Source: Membranipora membranacea
Taxonomy: Eukaryota; Bryozoa; Gymnolaemata; Cheilostomatida; Membraniporidae
NCBI GenBank assembly: GCA_914767715.1
Contig: OU612068.1
Span: 23,372,001-23,436,000 of the forward strand
Length of the DNA stretch: 64,000 bases
Direction of reading: 5' to 3'
The stretch's first letter is position 1. The number at the start of each line of letters is the position of its first letter. The notes beneath the pieces are model-generated. The model was not told where the DNA came from and did not search any database. It saw only the letters and a program-made list of their open reading frames with translations. Below are positions 56,290 through 64,000 of the stretch, in pieces. The translations under genes and the position numbers were made by a program.

Positions 56290-58636
56290 TTACACATATT
56301 TCTACTGATAATCATCATCATTGCAGAAAATTCTGAATCTATCATTGATCACATATACACCAACCAACCAGCCAATGTTCGTTCTAGCTTAGTTCTGAAA
56401 TACTCTTTAAGTGATCATTTTTTGGTTATGACAATACGAAAAAAGGGTGTTGTAAAACCAGAGAAAAGAATTAAGATAAATTTCAACGATTATAGCAAAT
56501 TTACCGACGAAAATATACACAAATATTTCAGCAATGTTGACTGGCACCGATCTCTTTGTTACAGCAACATTAACCATGTCATAGAAAATTTCAATGAAAC
56601 TTTCTTAAATTATCATCAAAACTTATAAAACGGAGGACTCGCTATGTCAAATCTGAGGTCCTTCCTATGTGGATTGATGATGAAGTGCGTGATCATATGA
56701 GACTAAGAGACCAGTATAAATCTCAAAAGCTATGGGATTTTTATAAAACTGAAAGTAACTTAGTCACTAACATGATAAAAAGAAAAAAAGAAGAAGTATA
56801 TGACAAAACTGGTTGAAAATACCAAATCTTTGTGGAATGCGCTAAATATCAGAAACAAAACTAAAACTTACATTGACAATGCTACGGATATTTCTAGCAG
56901 TAATTTGAACGAGCATTTTACATCTATCGCTGCGAAGCTATCAAAAGATTTTTCTTTGATTTCTGATTTTTCTAGTACTTTACCAAATTACCACCACAAA
57001 GGTTTGAAACAATTTCCAAAATTTACAACAGTCTCATTGCATAAGCTTCTAAAATCGATACCCATAGGCAAAAGCACTGGTCCTGACCAGATTTCAGTTC
57101 GGATGTTAAACAAAACATTTCCCTACGTAGGTCCAGTGCTCACAGATATTTTCAATAGGATTTTTGATGAAGGAGTATTTCAAAAAGTCTGGAAAATTGC
57201 TCTCGTAACCCCTATTTTTAAGTCAGGGTCAAAAGATGACCCAGGAAATTATAGACCTATATCAGTTTTACCCGTTCTTTCAAAGATATTTGAAAAACAT
57301 TTAAATATTAATATTCAGATATTTTTGAATGAAAACCATCTAATATCTTCATCACAGTCCGGTTTTCGCACTGCACATTCATGCAGCGACGCCGTTCACA
57401 AAATTATTTCTGACTATTCTTCTGAGAAACTCAAACAAAGGAAGAGTATTTTTCTGTTTATTGATTTCTGCAAGGCATTTGATTGTGTCGATCACCAAAT
57501 ATTAACTACAGAACTTTAATTTTGAGAACAAGGCATTTTTGTTGCTATCATCATTTCTACAGGACAGGTCTCAATAAATGTTCATTTTGATGGTGCAGTG
57601 TCATCAATACTTGACATCAATATTGGGGTTCCGCAAGGTTCAATACTGGCACCAACTTTATTTCAGATTTATATAAATGACCTACTAAATCTACCTCTCT
57701 CCTCAAACTCTTATGCATATGCTGATGACACTGTTTTTGTAGCAAGCCATTCTGTTCCCTCTACGTTCGTTCAAATTTGTAATCGAGATTTGGTTTCAAT
57801 CAACAAGTGGTGCAAAAATAATCACATGACAATAAATTATAAAAAATCACACATTTTAAGTTCTTTTGGGGAGGATTCATCATTAAATTTAAAAATTGAC
57901 AATAACCAAATATTTCAAAGGCATGAAACTGAACTTCTTGGCTTTAAGATATCTGACTCATTTTCATTGAACGGTCATTGTGAGACTGTTTTGGATAAGG
58001 TGTCAAAAAATACAAACTTACTTAAGCTATGCAGACCCTACTTGACCACGCATTCTGCTAAACAATTTTATTTTCAATTTATTCACTGTTATCTCATTTA
58101 TGGTATCCATATATATTACAACTTATGTGCATCAAATATCACAAACCCTATTTTCACTCAGCAAAAAAGAGCCTTGAGAATTGTGGCCAATGTTCAACAT
58201 ATACCTTTTTATTTGTCACCTACTGATGACCTATGTACATCACTTAATATTTTACCCCTTCCAATACTGAGCAATTATTTTACTTGCATTACGGGATTTA
58301 AGGCTCTGAATAATTTATCACCTCAATGCATCTCTGATTTTTTGTTACCACACCACACCGATTTCCAAGAAGAGATACACATTTACTTAAACCTCCATTA
58401 GACAACTTAAACCACAAAATAGCAACAAACTTTAATATTTTACCCTCTTCATTGAGAAGCATTCTTACTTTGAATATGTTTAAGAAAAGGCTAATGCAAC
58501 ATTTTTTCAGTTTATTGGCATAGTCTTATTTTGTTGAATCTTTGTTTGTATCATTTTTCTTTTTTGCCATTTATGTCACATCATGAAAAACATTTGAAAT
58601 AATGAATTGTTGCTGACAATAAAAGTATATATATCC
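56290..58636 (+). mobile_element. Degenerate non-LTR retrotransposon (CR1/Jockey-like), 5' truncated
   Basis: Remains in order: C-terminal part of the AP endonuclease (IIDHIYTNQPANVR and LSDHFLVMTIRKK, 56,330-56,625); a linker in another frame (to about 56,800); a reverse transcriptase N-terminal half (56,800-57,519) with GKSTGPDQISVRML, FKSGSKDDPGNYRPIS, SGFRTAHSCSDAV and motif A FLFIDFCKAFDCVDH; and a C-terminal half (57,598-58,401) with GVPQGSILAPTLFQIYINDL, the catalytic YADDT at 57,718-57,732, and a thumb region. The tail to 58,636 ends in TA-rich microsatellite. At least three frame breaks (near 56,630, 56,810 and 57,520) and loss of the 5' end make it inactive. The YADD box itself is intact. 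Clade assignment is by eye. Confidence 0.85.
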
Positions 58637-61158
58637 CATGTAGGCTACGCAAAGGGAACCAAATCCCTCAATCAATATCACGAATAGAGGTCACTAAAAT
58701 AGGAATGGCTTATCTTAGATGGAAGTTATGGGGCCTCGAACCAGATGTTGCATTCCATGACTCTTAGATAACTATTGTTTCTCGAACATACCAAACCAGA
58801 TCCATGCAGCTGTCAGGCTAAAGATAACTGTTACTCATTCTCCTTACTCCATGTTTCAATTTCCACTAATTATTATCTTTATTTATATTTATACCTGACA
58901 TGAAATTTTATTTATACCTGAAATTTATGACATGAAATCTTTACGTGAAAGTATATTTCTTGATGCTTGTCGTGTGGTGAGAAATGGAATAAACATGCAA
59001 ATAAGGAGATAAAGATGATGAAATACGACTCGGTACAACCTGGGTTTATACATACTTCACATGCGTACACATAGCGCCATCTTTGCATGGAATTCACATG
59101 ACCTTGCTGGGGTGCAAATTTCATGTGGGAATGGATTACAGCTCAGAATTTATGGATTAATGATGTAAAAATCAACAAAATGATAGGAATTCGAGGATAA
59201 TCACATTGTCTTATGGTACACACAACTAAAATAAAATTTCCTTTGTATTTACCAACTTTGTATTTTGTCACTCGCATCTCAATACCGTTTTTTAATTATG
59301 AAAATGTTTTTATTTCTTTTTCTATAGTCTCCAAAGGTAAGATATTCAAAGAAGAATGATCTACCGACAACTAAGTTCAATCATAAAGAAAAGTGAAATT
59401 GGGCAAAAAACAATACAAAAAACTTAAAAAAAAGGAGAAAATAGTCAAGTAAAATATCACTTTTGCATTACACAACAATGTTGCTTTGATACTGTGACTA
59501 TTTTGATAATAACTTTCAATTAAAATACAACAAGTAAAAACTAACAGATTTCTCCTTTTGATTTACCTTGACTAGGATAACTGGGGTAATTTTTCATATA
59601 TTGCATTTTTTTCATCATGATGCAAGGAGTCTCTAACTCCTTGCGGGAATACAGCTTGGCGTAAAAGTTTTATTGTGACGTCAAATTTTGCCAATTCTTG
59701 TTGTTTGTGAAGTTTGATGACAAACACATGTAAACACTGATAGGTATCAGTGTGAGCGATAAGCCATAAATATGCTGATGTTTATGATGGCTTAAGCTGA
59801 ACACATTGAGGGCTTGAGCCACCACGCAGTTCTCTTGTTTTGTAATCCTGGAACTAAACCCCTCAATAATACTTGATATTGATCACACCAAGCACAAATA
59901 AGATGACCTGTTGTTGTTGGTAGAGCAAGGCCACGAGTTTTAATAAGAATATACATATACACACAGGAAATACTTACAGAGTTCATACACGTTTTTCAGC
60001 ATGTTTCACTCGTAACTTTGGTGCTATGACCTTATATATTTCTCATAATAAATGAATACCTCTATAAAAACCTCTATAAATAAATAAATAATGACCATCG
60101 ATGTGCGACTTTGCGCATTGGGAAGTCACATAATAACTTCCTGATATAAAACAAGATTGAAAAATACTATTGGGCCAGCTTTGCTTGATTAGCTTCTTTT
60201 GCTAGAAATAATCTGCTGCCAATTTGACAAGATATATTTTGCTTTGGCTCCTTTCTAAGGTTTTGAGAATTTTGTAATATATGCTCAGATCAAGGAGTTG
60301 TCTCCAACTCCTTGCTCAGATCAGCACAATAGATAGATATGATATTTTTGTAGTACGAGATATACTAAAATATACATTTTTGCTACAGTGACTATGCTTA
60401 GAAAGAATAAAGGAATGTTAGACTAAAAGCTAAGCATAACTATAACCACCTAAAACAGCATCTCAGTTCACTTATAAAAAAAAAACTCGTATCCAATTAC
60501 AGCAGGCACCTGTATTCATTTTGGAACTAAATTCAGTCCGATCAAATGAGATCAATAAGGACAATGTAAAAAGAAAAGATGCACAAAATCTGAAAATAAT
60601 TTCTTGCGCTTGCCGCATACTTCAGCTATGGCGTGTAGTGACAGATGTCAAGCCTTTGGGAGTAGTGTTCTCTCTCAGGTGCAATAACTCTTGGGCATCA
60701 GCTATGGATATGCTAGGCTAGAGCACGCATGTCCAACCTTTTTTCGGATTCGGCCAAACTTTGTTTGGCAGCATAACAAGTGGCCGCATTATTTTTTGGG
60801 CAAATTTTACTTGAGATACAGATAAGAACGGGGATTATCCAGGCCTGTATCTGTAGGTTTTAAAGTGGTAGGGCCAGGGGTAAGGTGGTATTGGGCCTCC
60901 CCAGAAATTCTTTTGAAACAGAGGTGGTCTTTAGGCATTCCATCCGCATTTTGGAAAAAAACTAACTAGCAATCGGCCACATGAATCTTTGAGTCACAAT
61001 TGAATTACACGGACATCAAATTCTATCTGATCCCTTCCGTGTTTGATACTTTGAATTGAAATTCAGTGAACTTATTGCGGAGGTTGGTAAATGGCCACCA
61101 GCAAATTTGTGTAGTGATTGAAAATATCACATAGGAGTCCTAGGAGGTAGGAACCAGA
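58637..61158. other. Intergenic sequence after the LINE
   Basis: No gene was recognised on either strand. It holds the CAAGGAGT palindromes at 59,623 and 60,291. A stretch at 60,725-60,990 (tgtccaaccttttttcgga ... ggccgcat ... ggccacatgaatct) looks like a worn hAT-type relic, but only weakly. Confidence 0.5.
60284..60321. mobile_element. 24-bp palindromic insertion with 7-bp flanking duplication
   Basis: CAAGGAGTTG, TCTC loop, CAACTCCTTG (60,291-60,314), flanked by CTCAGAT at 60,284-60,290 and 60,315-60,321. A relative without duplication, CAAGGAGT-CTCTA-ACTCCTTG, is at 59,623-59,643. Intergenic. Confidence 0.7.
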
Positions 61159-62090
61159 GGTATGAAAGTCGTAAATCCTGGAATGAATGTAGAAAGTGCT
61201 GGATTGAAAGTCAACTAGATTAGTATATAGAATAAATGCAAGAGCAACTTCCCAAAATAATTGTGTAAATCAATGATGATCCTTCACAAAGGCACTCACA
61301 TCTGTTTATGATGATGGTTACTAAATTTCTGATGGCTAGATGGAATCAAGCAGGAATTTAGTGCAAAAACTGAAATGGTAATGAAATACTGAAAGAGAAA
61401 CAGTGACCCTTTGTATATTTCATCAGCAAAACAATGGTCAAGCATTAAAGAAATAAGGTGCAGCTAATGAATCGTAGTAGTTTACACCTTGGTTCTCTGT
61501 TATCTGTGAACTTTCATTTTTTGTAACTCGGTAATTGTGACAGTGCACCTTGATTGTTTTCCCTGCACGCTGTCCACCAGTCGTCATTTATTGAAATAGT
61601 TGACTCGTATCACCAATGTGTTACAGTTATTACATCTGTTATGTCTTATATTACATCTAATTAGTCTTATATCTTACAATTATATTACATCTTATAGTTA
61701 CATTAATATTACATCTTATGTCTTATATTACATCTGTTATATTGGCATAGTCTTATTTTTTTGTTGAATCTTTGTTTGTAATCTATCACCTATGTACATC
61801 GTATGGACACATACCAAAGTCATGTTGCAATTCAATCAATGACGTCATATAAACTGCTAGTTTTTTAGCCGACCATCAAGTCCCATCACTGTCAGAGATT
61901 TTTAATCGAGTTTTTAAAAACCGACTCTACACCCCTACTCACTTTAGGAAGCTACCGCAAAGGTAGAATAGAGAAATAGGGAAAATGGCTTGGTGGGAAT
62001 ATGGCATGGTGGGAAAATGGCTTGGTGGGATAAAGGGAGGTTGGAAAATGGCTTGGTGGGAAAATGACATTGGGAAAATGTCTGGATACC
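61159..62090. mobile_element. Second copy of the foldback-like element, left end missing
   Basis: High similarity to 32,682-33,608 in the same orientation, starting at ATGAAAGTCG and ending with about 7 units of GGGAAAATGGCTTGGT and then GTCTGGATACC at 62,090. Shared stretches include AACAGTGACCCTTTGTATAT and GCTACCGCAAAGGTAGA. The tandem-repeat left arm is absent. An insertion at about 61,646-61,780 contains TTACATCTTATA-type repeats and about 40 bp matching the tail of the LINE at 58,514-58,550. Confidence 0.8.
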
Positions 62091-63314
62091 TACGTGAATA
62101 GGATAATGAGAAAAGTTTTTGAGCAAGCAAGTTTTGTCAAAATTCTAATTTTAATGATCATCACAGAGCAACATGAACATTTTAGGACATTTTAAAGCAG
62201 ACAATATTTAAAATGGGACACCATGACCTTGTTGACAATGAAACCTCACAAGGTCAAATCCATTAGGCTGAACAATTAGACCAATTCGGCTGATTTGGCT
62301 GAGGTTGAGTATGGCTATGCTAAAGTCTAACCTCCTATTGAGAGGTGAGTGGATCACGTTTGGCTGGCATATAGCATTAATGCAAAAAAGATCTGGAACT
62401 CCTTAGCGTTTACCTAAACCAAGAAGTGGTTTAGGTAAACCGAAACCAAGCTCCTTGGTTAAACGGTAAATAGATCAATGGAATGACTCTTTGCAGAACA
62501 TTGTAAACATTTCACTCCAGCTCATCGCTTCCTTTCCCGATTTTGGGTGGAAAATAAAAACATATATATACATACAACATGGGTTGAGAACCTAAAATGA
62601 ATGTCAAATACAACACCTAGCAGTTTACCCAACTAATATGTCAAACCAAGCCACAAAAATTAGCTTTTGATAGTAATATATTAAGAGATCTGACATTGTG
62701 GATGCAGTTATTTGGTGGACATGCAAGTCACAATTTATCGTAACTGCATGATGGCTGCTAAAAGTGTATTAATCATGGTTTGCGTTAGCCTGTCTTGAAA
62801 GCTTTGTTTGGATTGGTTAAGAAAGGCTAGGTCTGCGTCTGTACTGTCTAAATTTTAAGCTTTCTTGATAAGTTCTCTGCTGTCTGGCGAGGCAATAATG
62901 TAGGCTACACTTAGGGTTAGTATTTTTGTGTAGATAAATGTTCAACACTGATGATGTAGAGATCTTATACTGAGATTTAAAAAAAACTCATGCCTCACAG
63001 TATACACAGCTTATTTGTAGGCTCTGGATCTGATTGGACAATGAACTCTTTGGTATTTTTAGAAGGAGGCGAGACCAACTTATTATCTATTTAATATAAT
63101 GTATTCACACATTTTTCCCTATCGATAAGTCAACGACCCTATTGTGGAATCTGCTTTTCACAGGAAAACTGGGTTATAAATTGCTACATATGTGCTGCCG
63201 TTATTACCAATAAATATGTAATTGACCTCTAACGATTTCCAACAGTATGTTTGATCTTTGATCTCTGATCTCTTTCACACAATCACAGGATAAAATAAGT
63301 TTGAAATTCTATGC
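62091..63314. other. Intergenic sequence before CCT6
   Basis: AT-rich, with one perfect inverted repeat at 62,408-62,440 and nothing coding recognised. Confidence 0.5.
62408..62440. repeat. Perfect 13-bp inverted repeat
   Basis: GTTTACCTAAACC, 7-nt loop, GGTTTAGGTAAAC. Its size and loop resemble the palindromic insertions, but it lacks CA/TG ends and any flanking duplication. Confidence 0.5.
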
Positions 63315-63320
63315 TTTATT
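63315..63320 (-). terminator. Poly(A) signal of the CCT6 gene
   Basis: TTTATT on the plus strand is AATAAA on the minus strand, about 120 nt after the CCT6 stop codon. It is the first canonical hexamer downstream. Confidence 0.6.
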
Positions 63321-63438
63321 TTTAATGCAGAAATATTGATTATCAAAAAATTAAGATTGGCAAAGGTTTACAACAACGCACACACTCAAAATATTAAATT
63401 GATCGTAAACATCGGACTAGTAGTATTCGAAGAGTCGA

Positions 63439-63511
63439 CTATCCTTTGAGAGAAGATAATCCGGCCCTCATGATTTCATCTACCACCAGGAGATTGCTTG
63501 CCACCACAGTG
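63439..63511 (-). CDS. CCT6A: CCT6 (TCP-1 zeta) chaperonin, last exon
   Basis: The acceptor TCTATTTACAG is followed by a phase-2 start completing a Cys codon, then [20 protein letters not shown] and LKG before TAG. This is almost identical to the C-terminus of CCT6 in animals ([23 protein letters not shown]). CCT6 is the zeta subunit of the cytosolic TRiC/CCT ring that folds actin and tubulin. The remaining exons lie beyond 64,000; none was recognised at 63,512-64,000. The 3' UTR runs down to about 63,300 and has an AATAAA signal (minus strand) at 63,315-63,320. Confidence 0.9.
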
Positions 63512-64000
63512 CTGTAAATAGACAATTCCATACGAACATTAGCACATTAAAAGTGAACTATTCTGTCAACACCTAACCAATTTCATAACCATGTGCGGGA
63601 GGGAATTAAATTCCATTTATAGATTCTAGCACTATGGTTGGCAGTTACTCTGCTAAAATGTTTTAACAAGTTGTACAGGTTATATCTGGCGCATGATTCC
63701 ATTGATAAAACCAATGAACTCTCTTGTGTTGGTTCAGGGGTTCTCTCGCCCGGGGGGCCGTCGGACGAGGGGCAAAAGTCTGGGGGGCTCAGACTAGTTG
63801 AGGGGAAGCTTTGGTGATTTAACAAATACATAGCAAGGAATTTCATATGGAATATTTATAATGATAATAGAGCAATGACCTAACCCCTTGTTATAGAATG
63901 ACTAAATCTATCTACAAATTAACCTTTCATCAATAATAAGATAATACAACTGTCTCTGGATTCCAATTCTTGACACCTAAAGTTTAAGACGGTTATAAGG
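63512..64000. other. CCT6 intron, continues beyond the window
   Basis: A minus-strand open frame (63,583-63,846) has no CCT6 or other family motif and is treated as chance. The preceding CCT6 exon must lie beyond 64,000. Confidence 0.5.

Noticed and set aside
59792-59986. 64-codon minus-strand frame with WCDQYQVLLRG-like text
   Set aside because: No recognised domain, no splice context; treated as chance or repeat-derived.
60725-60990. Possible hAT/MER-like relic (tgtccaacc, ggccgcat)
   Set aside because: Terminal repeats and target duplication could not be defined; similarity is only a general impression.
63583-63846. 87-codon minus-strand frame
   Set aside because: Lies in the CCT6 intron; Pro/Ser-rich chance frame over a G-rich stretch, no family similarity.
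1-64000. CRISPR arrays, bacterial operons, tRNA and rRNA genes
   Set aside because: None seen; the intron-rich gene structure is eukaryotic, and the only regular array is the transposon minisatellite.

Overview
This 64 kb window is animal nuclear DNA from a ciliated bilaterian invertebrate. The genes have many short exons, GT-AG introns of about 0.1-6 kb, AT-rich introns, and many small DNA transposons and LINE remains. The exact phylum cannot be fixed from the sequence. I recognise four protein-coding genes.

Layout. (1) 2,040-10,292, minus strand: a complete 17-exon MKS1 gene (Meckel syndrome type 1, B9-domain protein of the ciliary transition zone). The exon phases join without error into 572 residues. 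(2) 13,920-51,122, plus strand: a complete 34-exon nuclear receptor corepressor gene (NCoR/SMRT family). All splice phases agree and give 2,516 residues, carrying the RD1 coiled coil, DAD/SANT1, SANT2, GSI(S/L)HGT motifs, CoRNR boxes and the family C-terminus. A cysteine-rich module lies between the two SANT domains. MKS1 and NCoR are divergent, with about 1.3 kb between the MKS1 start and the first exon-like block upstream of NCoR. (3) 52,018-55,381, minus strand: a two-coding-exon gene for an unrecognised 99-residue single-pass membrane protein, tail-to-tail with NCoR. (4) 63,439-63,511, minus strand: the last exon of a CCT6 (TCP-1 zeta) chaperonin gene that continues past the window edge.

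Mobile DNA fills the rest. There are three LINE remnants (301-576; 52,930-53,190; 56,290-58,636) and two MITEs (54,657-54,895 and 54,963-55,205). A foldback-like element (31,236-33,608) lies in NCoR intron 11. Its inverted ends are built of 16-bp tandem repeats and it is flanked by a 9-bp duplication. A second, left-truncated copy lies at 61,159-62,090.

The observation I consider most novel is a set of minute palindromes (18-36 bp, ends CA...TG, loops of 4-8 nt). Six are directly flanked by 7-bp target-site-like duplications, five perfect or near-perfect and one offset by a base. One has an internal empty-site control inside a tandem duplication in an MKS1 intron. Another appears to supply the splice acceptor of MKS1 exon 8. 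No tRNA, rRNA or CRISPR was seen. All gene models are read by eye from splice sites and reading frame, without transcript data.
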